A stretch of DNA of 64,000 nt from Bosea sp. (in: a-proteobacteria) (GTDB lineage: Bacteria > Pseudomonadota > Alphaproteobacteria > Rhizobiales > Beijerinckiaceae), in assembly GCA_023910605.1 (NCBI GenBank), contig JAAVVV010000001.1, positions 2,470,698-2,534,697 on the forward strand, given 5' to 3'. Shown piece after piece: positions 26,310 through 34,500 of the stretch (the stretch's first letter is position 1; each line of letters starts with the position of its first letter). The translations under genes and the position numbers were made by a program. The notes beneath the pieces are model-generated. The model was not told the DNA's origin. It searched no databases and was given only the letters and a program-made list of their open reading frames with translations.

Positions 26310-27632
26310 CTAGCGTTTTTGGCCGGCCGCAAGCTTACGCTCGACGGAAATCGAGTAGCGCGACATGCCCCAGCAGCAGATGAAGTAGAAGATGGCCGCG
26401 AAGGCGTAGCCCGTCGCGCGTGTGGTAGGCGTGGCCCATTCCGGGTCGACCAGCGACGCCTCGATCGTCTTCATGAAGTCGAAGATGCCGATGATCGTCA
26501 CCAGCGTCGTGTCCTTGAACAGGCCGATGAAGGTGTTGACGATGCCGGGGATGACGATTCGCAGCGCCTGCGGCAGCACGATGAAGCGCATCATCTGGCC
26601 ATAGCCGAGGCCCAGTGACATCGCCCCCTCATACTGGCCCTTAGGGATGGCCTGAAGGCCGCCGCGCACCACCTCCGCCATGTAGGCGGCGGCGAAGAGC
26701 GCGACACCGATCAGCGGACGCAGCAGCCGGTCCGGCGACCATTCGGCCGGCACGAACAGCGGCAGCATCACATTGGCCATGAACAGCACGGTGATGAGCG
26801 GCACGCCGCGCACGAACTCGATGAAGATCACCGAGAACATCTTGATGATGGGCAGCTTCGAGCGCCGCCCCAGCGCCAGCGCGATGCCGAGCGGCAAGGA
26901 GAACACGATGCCCGCCGAGGCGATCAGCAGCGTCACCAGAATGCCGCCCCAAAGCCCGGTCTCGACGACGGGCAGCCCCTGCCCGCCAACGGCAAGCCCG
27001 AAGACCAGCATTCCGGCAAGAATGCCGAACTTGAGCAGGCTGTCGAGGCGGGTGAACACCCCCGTTTCGCCCTTCCGCATGGCGATGACGTTGCCATAGA
27101 TGGCCCAGGCGAACAGCGCAGCTCCGATCACCATGTACCAGAACTCGGAGCGCGCCCCGCCATAGAGCAGCATCCAGGCGGTGACAGGCAGCACGCCGAA
27201 GAAGAAGAACAGGCCAACGGACCGCGCCGGCGCCTTCTCCCACAGGATCCAGAAGATCGAGATGAGGAACGCCGCAAAGATGATGTTCACGCGCCAGCGC
27301 TGATCGACCGGATAGGAGCCGTAGATGAAGTAGCGATAGCGATCGACCACGAAGGCCCAGCACGCGCCGACCTCGCGGCCGATCTTGTCGCGCAGGCAGG
27401 CGTCACGGTCGCTGCCCGTCCATACCGCGTCGATCACGTAGAACTTCACGAACGCGGGGATCGTCGTCGCGATGATGTAGAGCGCGATCAGCGTCAGGAT
27501 GGTGTTGAGGGGCGAGGAGAACAGGTTGGTCCTGATCCAGTGCACGGCGCCCTTCGTCCCGGCGGGCGCCGGAAGCTGCGGCAGCGCCTGACTCTGCACA
27601 TAGGCGGAATTGCTGGAGGCTATGACGTTCAT
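26310..27632 (-). CDS. aapM: General L-amino acid ABC transporter permease AapM
   Basis: A 440-residue inner-membrane permease of the HisMQ type. The N-terminal half carries extra membrane segments typical of AapM, and the C-terminal half has the ABC coupling loop (EVVRGGLQAIPKGQYEGAMSLGLG). It pairs with AapQ to form the pore. The start is ten bases after the aapQ stop. Confidence 0.93.
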   Translation of the reverse strand: MNVIASSNSAYVQSQALPQLPAPAGTKGAVHWIRTNLFSSPLNTILTLIALYIIATTIPAFVKFYVIDAVWTGSDRDACLRDKIGREVGACWAFVVDRYRYFIYGSYPVDQRWRVNIIFAAFLISIFWILWEKAPARSVGLFFFFGVLPVTAWMLLYGGARSEFWYMVIGAALFAWAIYGNVIAMRKGETGVFTRLDSLLKFGILAGMLVFGLAVGGQGLPVVETGLWGGILVTLLIASAGIVFSLPLGIALALGRRSKLPIIKMFSVIFIEFVRGVPLITVLFMANVMLPLFVPAEWSPDRLLRPLIGVALFAAAYMAEVVRGGLQAIPKGQYEGAMSLGLGYGQMMRFIVLPQALRIVIPGIVNTFIGLFKDTTLVTIIGIFDFMKTIEASLVDPEWATPTTRATGYAFAAIFYFICCWGMSRYSISVERKLAAGQKR

Positions 27633-27642
27633 GTCCGCATCC

Positions 27643-28827
27643 TCACCGTTCGACCAGCGCCATGCGGCTATTGTAGTAGTTCATGAACATCGAGGTCAGC
27701 AGGCTGATGGTGAGATAAACCGCCATGGTTATGCCGATGATCTCGACCGCCTGCCCCGTCTGATTCAGCACTGTGCCGGCGAAGACCTGCACCAGGTCCG
27801 GATAGCCGATCGCCACCGCCAGCGAAGAGTTCTTTGTCAGGTTGAGATAGTTCGAGGTCAGCGGCGGGATGATGACGCGCATCGCCTGCGGAATCACCAC
27901 CGCGCTCAGCGTGCGGCCATAGGGAATGCCCAGCGAATCCGCAGCCTCCCACTGCCCGCGCGACACCGCCAGGATGCCGGCGCGCACCACTTCCGCGATG
28001 AAGCCCGCGGTGTAGGTGACAAGGCCAAGCAGCAGGGCCACGAACTCCGGATAGACCGTGATGCCGCCGCGCACATTGAAGCCGGCCAGCGCCGGATAGT
28101 TGAATGATACGGGTCGGCCCATCACGAAATAGGCCAGCAAAGGCAGGAGCGTGAGGGCCGCGAACGTGACCCAGCCGACCGGATGGATCTTGCCGGTCTC
28201 CGCCTGGACCTTCTTCGCCCACATATAGAACGCAAGAGAGCCGAACACGGCCAGCAGGAAAGCCGCGCCGATAAGCCCTGCACCCGCACCGAAGACAGGC
28301 TCGGGCACAAACAGGCCGCGATTATTCAGCATCACGCCTGCCGGCATGGTGATGGACTGCCGCGGGCCGGGCAGCGGCTTGAGCACGGCATTGTACCAGA
28401 ACAGCAACTGCAGCAGCAGCGGCAGGTTGCGGATCACCTCGACATAGACCATCGCGGCCTTGGCGATGATCCAGTTGCGCGACAGCCGCGCGATGCCGAC
28501 GATGAAGCCGAGAATGGTGGCGAGCACGATGCCGATCGCCGCGACCAGCAGCGTGTTCAGCAAGCCGACCCAGAAGGCGTCGCCATAGCTCGAGGTCGAG
28601 GTGTAGGGGAAAAGCGCCTGGTTGATGTCAAAGCCGGCCGTGTTGTTCCAGAAGCCGAGGCCGCGCGCGATTTTCTGGCGTTCGAGGTTTTCAATGACAT
28701 TGCTGATGGCCTCATAGAAAATAAAGCCCACCACACCGATCAATAACACCTGGTAGACGTAGCCACGGATTTTTGGATCATACAGCAAAGAAGCTTTGCC
28801 GGTCTCCGGTGCATCTTGAATCGACAA
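27643..28827 (-). CDS. aapQ: General L-amino acid ABC transporter permease AapQ
   Basis: A permease of about 394 residues with the coupling loop EVVRAGILAVSRGQWEAADSLGIPYG and the VYVEVIRNLPLLLQLLFWY block of polar amino acid permeases. The frame extends to 28905, but there is no ATG near the conserved N-terminus; the TTG at 28827, directly behind a purine-rich GGGGCAGGA, gives a normal AapQ length. A 194-base gap with a strong hairpin separates it from the upstream aapJ gene. Confidence 0.9.
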   Translation of the reverse strand: MSIQDAPETGKASLLYDPKIRGYVYQVLLIGVVGFIFYEAISNVIENLERQKIARGLGFWNNTAGFDINQALFPYTSTSSYGDAFWVGLLNTLLVAAIGIVLATILGFIVGIARLSRNWIIAKAAMVYVEVIRNLPLLLQLLFWYNAVLKPLPGPRQSITMPAGVMLNNRGLFVPEPVFGAGAGLIGAAFLLAVFGSLAFYMWAKKVQAETGKIHPVGWVTFAALTLLPLLAYFVMGRPVSFNYPALAGFNVRGGITVYPEFVALLLGLVTYTAGFIAEVVRAGILAVSRGQWEAADSLGIPYGRTLSAVVIPQAMRVIIPPLTSNYLNLTKNSSLAVAIGYPDLVQVFAGTVLNQTGQAVEIIGITMAVYLTISLLTSMFMNYYNSRMALVER

Positions 28828-28982
28828 TGTCCTGCCCCTTCCTTCCGGAGGCTTGGGCTTTGCCTTTTCGGCGGCCGTGCCTCGTCTTGCTTTCCCGCTT
28901 CGCATGGATCATGCCAAGCGTCTCAATGCTGGCGCATGTCGCCTGTGCGCGCAACCACAGGCGCGCGCTGCCTGTGAAAGAA

Positions 28983-29009
28983 CAGCGTCCGGCCACGAAC
29001 CGGACGCTG
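28983..29009 (-). terminator. Hairpin between aapJ (proximal copy) and aapQ
   Basis: Perfect 10-base arms CAGCGTCCGG / CCGGACGCTG with a seven-base loop, 13 bases after the aapJ stop. On the minus strand it is followed by TTCTTTC, not a clean T run. Its place between the binding-protein gene and the membrane genes fits an attenuator or mRNA stabiliser that keeps binding protein in excess. Confidence 0.6.
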
Positions 29010-29021
29010 TCCAGATTGTCG

Positions 29022-29948
29022 TCAGCGGATCGGCGGCGCGTACTGCAGGCCGCCATTCGACCACAGCGCGTTCACGCCGCGGCCGATCTTCAGGCGCGAG
29101 CCCTGGCCGACATTGCGCTCGAAGCTCTCGCCGTAGTTGCCGATATGCTTGACGATGCGGGCGGCCCAGTCATTGGTCAGGCCGATGCCCTCGCCGAACT
29201 TGCCTTCGACGCCGAGCATGCGGCGGATCTCAGGGTTGGCGGATGTCAGCTGCTGCGCGAGGTTGGCCTTCGTCACGCCAAGCTCCTCGGCGTTGATCAT
29301 CGCGTAGTGCGTCCACTTCACGATGTTCGCCCACTGCTGGTCGCCATTGGCGCGCACGGAGGACGCCAGCGGCTCCTTCGAGATGACCTCCGGCAGGACG
29401 ATGTGGTCGTCTGGCTGCGACAGCTTGAGGCGCTCGGCATAAAGGCCCGAGACATCGGTGGTGAAGGCGTCGCAGCGGCCCGATTCATAGGCATTGCGCG
29501 TCTCGTCATTGGTGGCGAAGGTCACGGGCGTGTACTTCAGGTTGCTGCGCCGGAAGAAGTCCGCGAGGTTCAGTTCGGTCGTGGTGCCCTGCTGCACGCA
29601 GACAGTGGCGCCATCGAGCTTGAGCGCCGAGGTCACGCCCAGGCTCTTCTTGGCCATGAAGCCCTGGCCGTCATAATAGTTCGTGGCAAGGAAGCTGATG
29701 CCGAGCGCCGTGTCGCGCGACATGGTCCAGGTCGAGTTGCGGATCAGCACGTCCACTTCGCCCGACTGCAGCGCGGTGAAGCGCGACTGCGCGGTCAGCG
29801 GCACGAAACGGACCTTGCTCGGATCGTCGAAGATCGCGGCCGCGATGGCGCGGCAATAGTCGACATCAAGGCCCGACCAGTTGCCCTGCGCATCGGGAAT
29901 GCCGAAGCCGGCGAGGCCGGTGCCCACGCCGCAGACCAGCGCGCCGCG
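29022..29948 (-). repeat. 927-base direct repeat, unit 1 (aapJ copy 1)
   Basis: Near-identical to 30185-31111 at a constant offset of 1163 bases; by eye only base 29136 (G) versus 30299 (A) differs. The repeat begins exactly at the stop codon and ends inside the start of the mature domain, so it covers only coding sequence. Confidence 0.95.
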
Positions 29949-30047
29949 GTCGCGGACCTGCTTCAGCGCCGGGCCGGGCGCGGTCTGCGCCAGCGCGGAG
30001 CCGGCGACGGCCGTGCCGGCGGCCAAGGCTACGAGAAACTTCATCAT
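29022..30047 (-). CDS. aapJ: General L-amino acid-binding periplasmic protein, copy 1
   Basis: A 341-residue type 3 solute-binding protein: signal peptide of about 20 residues (MMKFLVALAAGTAVAGSALA, cleaved before QTAPG), then the AapJ mature domain (RGALVCGVGTGLAGFGIPDA, WSGLDVDYCRAIAAAIF). From codon for residue 33 to the stop its 927 bases are identical to copy 2 except for one silent base (29136). The signal peptide and first mature residues differ from copy 2. GGGGGAGA lies six bases before the ATG. It is the copy next to aapQMP. Confidence 0.93.
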   Translation of the reverse strand: MMKFLVALAAGTAVAGSALAQTAPGPALKQVRDRGALVCGVGTGLAGFGIPDAQGNWSGLDVDYCRAIAAAIFDDPSKVRFVPLTAQSRFTALQSGEVDVLIRNSTWTMSRDTALGISFLATNYYDGQGFMAKKSLGVTSALKLDGATVCVQQGTTTELNLADFFRRSNLKYTPVTFATNDETRNAYESGRCDAFTTDVSGLYAERLKLSQPDDHIVLPEVISKEPLASSVRANGDQQWANIVKWTHYAMINAEELGVTKANLAQQLTSANPEIRRMLGVEGKFGEGIGLTNDWAARIVKHIGNYGESFERNVGQGSRLKIGRGVNALWSNGGLQYAPPIR

Positions 30048-30120
30048 GTTGATCTCCCCCAGGAGCGTTGGAAAATAATCGATGCATTGGACACTGCGGG
30101 ATGCAGTCATCCGCTGGTAC

Positions 30121-30155
30121 AAAAAACGGGTGTCAGACGAACTGTCCGACACCCG
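30121..30155 (-). terminator. Intrinsic terminator between the two aapJ genes
   Basis: CGGGTGTC / GACACCCG arms with an additional inner GAC/GTC pairing; on the minus strand the stem is followed by six T. The plus-strand side also ends in CTTTTG, so it may work in both directions. It follows aapJ copy 2 by about 30 bases and separates it from copy 1 and the rest of the operon. Confidence 0.85.
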
Positions 30156-30184
30156 GCTTTTGTCATGCGCGAAGCCGCGATCTC

Positions 30185-31111
30185 TCAGCGGATCGGCGGC
30201 GCGTACTGCAGGCCGCCATTCGACCACAGCGCGTTCACGCCGCGGCCGATCTTCAGGCGCGAGCCCTGGCCGACATTGCGCTCGAAGCTCTCGCCGTAAT
30301 TGCCGATATGCTTGACGATGCGGGCGGCCCAGTCATTGGTCAGGCCGATGCCCTCGCCGAACTTGCCTTCGACGCCGAGCATGCGGCGGATCTCAGGGTT
30401 GGCGGATGTCAGCTGCTGCGCGAGGTTGGCCTTCGTCACGCCAAGCTCCTCGGCGTTGATCATCGCGTAGTGCGTCCACTTCACGATGTTCGCCCACTGC
30501 TGGTCGCCATTGGCGCGCACGGAGGACGCCAGCGGCTCCTTCGAGATGACCTCCGGCAGGACGATGTGGTCGTCTGGCTGCGACAGCTTGAGGCGCTCGG
30601 CATAAAGGCCCGAGACATCGGTGGTGAAGGCGTCGCAGCGGCCCGATTCATAGGCATTGCGCGTCTCGTCATTGGTGGCGAAGGTCACGGGCGTGTACTT
30701 CAGGTTGCTGCGCCGGAAGAAGTCCGCGAGGTTCAGTTCGGTCGTGGTGCCCTGCTGCACGCAGACAGTGGCGCCATCGAGCTTGAGCGCCGAGGTCACG
30801 CCCAGGCTCTTCTTGGCCATGAAGCCCTGGCCGTCATAATAGTTCGTGGCAAGGAAGCTGATGCCGAGCGCCGTGTCGCGCGACATGGTCCAGGTCGAGT
30901 TGCGGATCAGCACGTCCACTTCGCCCGACTGCAGCGCGGTGAAGCGCGACTGCGCGGTCAGCGGCACGAAACGGACCTTGCTCGGATCGTCGAAGATCGC
31001 GGCCGCGATGGCGCGGCAATAGTCGACATCAAGGCCCGACCAGTTGCCCTGCGCATCGGGAATGCCGAAGCCGGCGAGGCCGGTGCCCACGCCGCAGACC
31101 AGCGCGCCGCG
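30185..31111 (-). repeat. 927-base direct repeat, unit 2 (aapJ copy 2)
   Basis: Partner of 29022-29948. The flanks (terminator side and signal-peptide side) are unrelated between the copies, which points to gene conversion or strong homogenisation of the mature domain rather than a fresh tandem duplication of the whole gene. Confidence 0.95.
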
Positions 31112-31213
31112 CGCCTTGACCTGTTCAAGCTGGGAACGCTGCTGCGCGCTGGCGGCTGAAACGGCCATGGCCATCGCCGCGCCGGCGACGAGCCCGGTCA
31201 TCAAAATCTTCAT
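30185..31213 (-). CDS. aapJ: General L-amino acid-binding periplasmic protein, copy 2
   Basis: A 342-residue solute-binding protein with its own signal peptide (MKILMTGLVAGAAMAMAVSA, about 22 residues) and the same mature domain as copy 1; the last 308 residues are identical. Three ATG codons stand in tandem; the third (31213) has the GGGAG box at the same six-base spacing as copy 1. It is promoter-proximal and followed by a terminator, so it may be expressed in excess over the transporter. It is divergent from metC. Confidence 0.93.
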   Translation of the reverse strand: MKILMTGLVAGAAMAMAVSAASAQQRSQLEQVKARGALVCGVGTGLAGFGIPDAQGNWSGLDVDYCRAIAAAIFDDPSKVRFVPLTAQSRFTALQSGEVDVLIRNSTWTMSRDTALGISFLATNYYDGQGFMAKKSLGVTSALKLDGATVCVQQGTTTELNLADFFRRSNLKYTPVTFATNDETRNAYESGRCDAFTTDVSGLYAERLKLSQPDDHIVLPEVISKEPLASSVRANGDQQWANIVKWTHYAMINAEELGVTKANLAQQLTSANPEIRRMLGVEGKFGEGIGLTNDWAARIVKHIGNYGESFERNVGQGSRLKIGRGVNALWSNGGLQYAPPIR

Positions 31214-31422
31214 CATCATCTCCCGATATGTGCGCATGGCCTTGCGGCCTGCGGCTTTGATGCCTCTTGCCCCCAAAAGCTCGATCATTCCCGTCACGCC
31301 GCAGCGGACAGTCGACTTTTGTATCATATGCACCTGCCAGAGCGTTTCCCCCCCGTCAAGCACGCGCAGCGATCAGCCAATGAGATCATTGTCCATCGCC
31401 TCGATCGTGATTGCAGGCCAGT

Positions 31423-31457
31423 TTGACGTTCACGTCAAGCGCCGCCACAGTGGCGGC
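31423..31457. promoter_or_regulatory. TTGACGT-TC-ACGTCAA palindrome and adjacent hairpin before metC
   Basis: A perfect 7-base inverted repeat with a two-base spacer (31423-31438) resembles operators of MerR-family regulators such as the LiuR type (consensus near TTTACGTNNACGTAAA). It is followed directly by GCCGCCAC-A-GTGGCGGC (31441-31457), another perfect palindrome, 33 bases before the metC start. The region is shared with the divergent aapJ, so either gene could be the target. Confidence 0.45.
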
Positions 31458-31489
31458 CCGCCAGTTTTGATGAAAAAGAAGTCATCCAC

Positions 31490-32680
31490 ATGAAGAAAGT
31501 CTCGCTCGAAGGCCTCAAGCGCTTCAGGGAGCGCACCCGCATCGTCATGGCGGGCCGCGACCCCGAGGACAGCTACGGCTTCGTGAACCCGCCCATCGTC
31601 CGGGGCTCGACCGTTGTCTACCAGTCGCTCGACGCCTTCCTTGAGCGCAAGGCGCGCTATATGTACGGCACCCTGGGCAATCCCACCCTGGATGCGCTGG
31701 AACTGGCCCTTAACGCGATGGAAGGCGGCGCGGGCGTGGTGGTCTGCCCCTCGGGCCTTCTGGCCTGCACCCTGCCGCTGCTCGCCACGCTCTCGGCAGG
31801 CGACCACATGCTCGTCACCGACAGCGTCTACCGCCCCACCCGCACATTCTGCGAAGGCATGCTGAAGCGCATGGGCGTTGAGGTGACCTATTACGATCCG
31901 CTGCTAGGCGCTGACATCGCCGCGCTGTTCCGGCCGAACACGAGGGTCGTCTTCACAGAGGCGCCGGGCTCGCAGACCTTCGAGATGCAGGACATCCCCG
32001 CGATCGCGGCCGTCGCGCATGAGCGCGGCGCGCTTGTGATCATGGACAACACCTGGGCGACGCCGCTCTATTTCGACAGCCACGAAGCCGGCGTCGATCT
32101 CTCCATACAGGCCGGCACGAAATACTATGCCGGCCATTCCGACGTGCTCATCGGCACGGTCTCGGCGCGGACGCCGGAACTCTACAAGCGCCTGCGCGAC
32201 GCCTGGGAGCAACTCGGCGTGATCGTCGCCCCGGAGGACGCCTTCCTGACCCTGCGCGGCATCCGGACCATGCCCCTGCGCCTGCGCGAGCAGGAGAAGG
32301 CCGGCCTTGAGATCGCCCGCTGGCTAGCCGAGCGTCCCGAGGTGCGGCAGGTGCTCCACCCGGCGCTCGAAAGCGACCCGGGCCATGCCATCTGGAAGCG
32401 CGATTTCACTGGCGCCTCCTCGCTTTTCTCGATCGTGCTCAACCCCGCGCCGCGGCAGGCAGTGGCCGCGATGGTGGATCATCTGGCGCTGTTCGGCATG
32501 GGCGCGTCATGGGGCGGCTATGAGAGCCTCGTCCTGCCCTTCGATTGCAGCACCTATCGCACCGTGACGAAATGGGAGCCCGGCGGCCCCTGCATCCGCA
32601 TCCACATCGGCCTCGAGGATGTCGAAGACCTCAAGGAGGATCTCGACGCCGGCTTCGCACGCCTGAGGGCGGCGATGTGA
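31490..32680 (+). CDS. metC: Cystathionine beta-lyase
   Basis: A 396-residue PLP enzyme of the Cys/Met metabolism family that splits cystathionine to homocysteine, pyruvate and ammonia in methionine synthesis. The PLP lysine is Lys211 in QAGTKYYAGHSD, with Asp186 (MDNTWATP) contacting the cofactor and YGTLGNPT contacting its phosphate. Divergent placement next to aapJ matches the arrangement known from rhizobia. The related gamma-lyases are possible but the sequence looks like MetC of alphaproteobacteria. Confidence 0.88.
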   Translation: MKKVSLEGLKRFRERTRIVMAGRDPEDSYGFVNPPIVRGSTVVYQSLDAFLERKARYMYGTLGNPTLDALELALNAMEGGAGVVVCPSGLLACTLPLLATLSAGDHMLVTDSVYRPTRTFCEGMLKRMGVEVTYYDPLLGADIAALFRPNTRVVFTEAPGSQTFEMQDIPAIAAVAHERGALVIMDNTWATPLYFDSHEAGVDLSIQAGTKYYAGHSDVLIGTVSARTPELYKRLRDAWEQLGVIVAPEDAFLTLRGIRTMPLRLREQEKAGLEIARWLAERPEVRQVLHPALESDPGHAIWKRDFTGASSLFSIVLNPAPRQAVAAMVDHLALFGMGASWGGYESLVLPFDCSTYRTVTKWEPGGPCIRIHIGLEDVEDLKEDLDAGFARLRAAM

Positions 32681-32711
32681 GGCTTCCCGGCTCTCTCCGT
32701 GAGGCGGCGCT

Positions 32712-33311
32712 TCAGGGCGAGAGCCAGCGTCCCGGATGCTCCGAGGCGAGATCGAAATGCGCACGCCGGTGGCCCGAGGCTGCCAGGTAAAGCCATTCGA
32801 GGCTGGCGACATGGAGCTGCACCGCGCAGAAATTGGCGCGACCCGCGGCGATGTCGTTATCGGCCGAGGGCAAGGTGAATGCCCCCGCTTCGGCCAGTTC
32901 CGAGCCAGGTCCGGGATGGGTGCCATAGCAGATGCGGCTGAACTGGCGCGAGCCTTCCCAGGCCGCGTCAGCAACCGAATCGTCGACATGCAGCGTCACG
33001 GCGCCTTCGACCCGGACCTGGATCTTGGCGGCGGCGTCATAGCCCGTCATCGCGGCTTCGGCACGTGCCGACAATTCGGCGAACTTGGCGCTGCGCCGGT
33101 CGGTGTGGAAGCGCAGCAATCCCCGTGCCGGCTCGCAGCCGCGCAGGATCACGACCCGGACGCGCGGGCGCCCCTCTGGCGAGACGCTGGCGATCATGGG
33201 CGAATGGAAGGGCGAGCGCCTGTTGGTGACGCCCTCGCAGAACCGCGCCCACGCATCGGCGCGGGCGGCGGCGAGAGTGTCCGCAAATGCTGCAATCCCT
33301 GAAATATCCAT
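32712..33311 (-). CDS. Pyridoxamine 5'-phosphate oxidase-like flavoprotein
   Basis: A 199-residue protein with the split-barrel FMN fold of the PNPOx family: ASVSPEGRPRVRVVILRGC, FHTDRRSAKFAEL and a C-terminal EWLYLAASGHRRAHFD segment in place of the true PNPOx tail. This matches the Alr4036 type of uncharacterised family members rather than PdxH, so the substrate is unknown. Confidence 0.75.
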   Translation of the reverse strand: MDISGIAAFADTLAAARADAWARFCEGVTNRRSPFHSPMIASVSPEGRPRVRVVILRGCEPARGLLRFHTDRRSAKFAELSARAEAAMTGYDAAAKIQVRVEGAVTLHVDDSVADAAWEGSRQFSRICYGTHPGPGSELAEAGAFTLPSADNDIAAGRANFCAVQLHVASLEWLYLAASGHRRAHFDLASEHPGRWLSP

Positions 33312-33388
33312 GCGATCGGCGCCTTTTCGCGATGTCGCGCGAAGCGAGCGGCGGCCATGCCGGCCACGCTCGGTGCGGACTGGGAAAT

Positions 33389-33465
33389 TGGCGACCCCGG
33401 CAGGGCTCGAACCTGCGACCCGCAGCTTAGAAGGCTGCTGCTCTATCCAACTGAGCTACGGAGTC
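33389..33465 (-). tRNA. tRNA-Arg (TCT)
   Basis: A 77-base cloverleaf with encoded CCA. The acceptor stem pairs GACTCCG with CGGGGTC (one wobble), and the anticodon loop is CTTCTAA, anticodon TCT reading AGA/AGG. Confidence 0.95.
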
Positions 33466-33490
33466 GTAACGCGCCCTGGTCAGGCTCTGC

Positions 33491-33793
33491 TCAATGCGTC
33501 CACTGGCCGACACGCGTGAACTTGAAGTTGTCCGAATAGGACATGCCCTTGCGAGACGACTCCGCCGTGCGCTCGACGCAATAGGCGATGCCGTTGCGCT
33601 CGGCATAGGCGATGGCCTCTTCGGCGCTGTCGAACCAGAGCTTGATCTGGGATTTCATATCGCCTGACGAGGTCCAGCCCATCAGTGGCTCCACCTGGCG
33701 CGGCGACTCCGGCTCATGCTCGAGCAGCCAGCGCGTCTTGGCCGCGCCCGATTGCATCGCTGTCTTCGCGGGTCGATAAATCCGTGCGGTCAT
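33491..33793 (-). CDS. NDUFS4-type NADH dehydrogenase accessory subunit
   Basis: A 100-residue protein of the complex I 18-kDa (NDUFS4/AQDQ) family: MTARIYRPAKTAMQSG, TRWLLEHEP and the terminal GMSYSDNFKFTRVGQWTH block are diagnostic. In alphaproteobacteria this supernumerary subunit sits at the N-module of respiratory complex I and is encoded away from the nuo operon. It lies between tRNA-Arg and tRNA-Pro. Confidence 0.9.
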   Translation of the reverse strand: MTARIYRPAKTAMQSGAAKTRWLLEHEPESPRQVEPLMGWTSSGDMKSQIKLWFDSAEEAIAYAERNGIAYCVERTAESSRKGMSYSDNFKFTRVGQWTH

Positions 33794-33842
33794 GGGCGTC
33801 AGGCGCTTTGCGAAAAGGTCGCGGGCAAAGGATCCCGGTCGA

Positions 33843-33919
33843 TGGTCGGGGTACTAGGATTCGAACCTAGGACCTCAAGTACCCAAAACTCGCGCGCTAC
33901 CAGACTGCGCCACACCCCG
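33843..33919 (-). tRNA. tRNA-Pro (TGG)
   Basis: A 77-base cloverleaf with encoded CCA. The acceptor stem pairs CGGGGTG with TACCCCG, and the anticodon TGG lies in TTTGGGT. Confidence 0.95.
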
Positions 33920-34022
33920 AGGCATCGACCGGGATCATGCGAGTAACATGCAGCGTTTGCGCGGGCAAGCATCGCGATGGGCCGAACGGCATCAAAGCCG
34001 CGCAATCCCCGGCGGGAGCGGC

Positions 34023-34499
34023 TCAGCGCCGCGTGAAGAGCGGATGGTCGACCTTGTCGCCAGGCTTGAGCCCGATGCGCGCGGCCATCCCGCCATTGAC
34101 CTCAAGCACACCCAGCACCGGCTCGCCGGAGGGAATCGTGCGCGTCGAGAGCGGCTCGGTCTGCTCGGCGATCCGCGCCACGGTTCCGTCCGCACGGATG
34201 AAGACCATATCGAGCGGGATGTAGGTGTTCTGCATCCACATGGAAACGGGCTCGACGCGCTGGAAATCAAACAGCATGCCACGATCCTGGGGCATGAACC
34301 GGCGAAACATGAGCCCCCTCGCCAGTTGTTCGGGCGTACGCATGACTTCAACCTGGAAATCGTGGCGGCCGCTGGCGGTCACCAGCGTCAAGGTCTCCAG
34401 CGCCTGGGCAAGGGCAGCCCCCGGCAGCGCAACCAGCGCAACCGCCGCGACCATCAGCCATGCGCGCCGCCGTGTCGGTCCCGCAGCATGGCGGCTCAT
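34023..34499 (-). CDS. DUF192 exported protein
   Basis: A 158-residue protein with an N-terminal signal or anchor (about residues 13-31, cleavage after ALA) and one DUF192 domain (MRTPEQLARGLMFRR, GMLFDF, MWMQNTYIPLDMVFI, GEPVLGVLEVNGG). The function of the family is not known; some members are found with secreted or envelope proteins. It begins two bases after the stop of the cold-shock gene, so the two form an operon, an association seen widely in alphaproteobacteria. Confidence 0.85.
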   Translation of the reverse strand: MSRHAAGPTRRRAWLMVAAVALVALPGAALAQALETLTLVTASGRHDFQVEVMRTPEQLARGLMFRRFMPQDRGMLFDFQRVEPVSMWMQNTYIPLDMVFIRADGTVARIAEQTEPLSTRTIPSGEPVLGVLEVNGGMAARIGLKPGDKVDHPLFTRR

Positions 34500-34500
34500 C

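Noticed and set aside
31214-31489. Riboswitch (SAM type) in the metC leader
   Set aside because: I looked for SAM-II and SAH-like conserved blocks and saw only the two palindromes; nothing supports a riboswitch.
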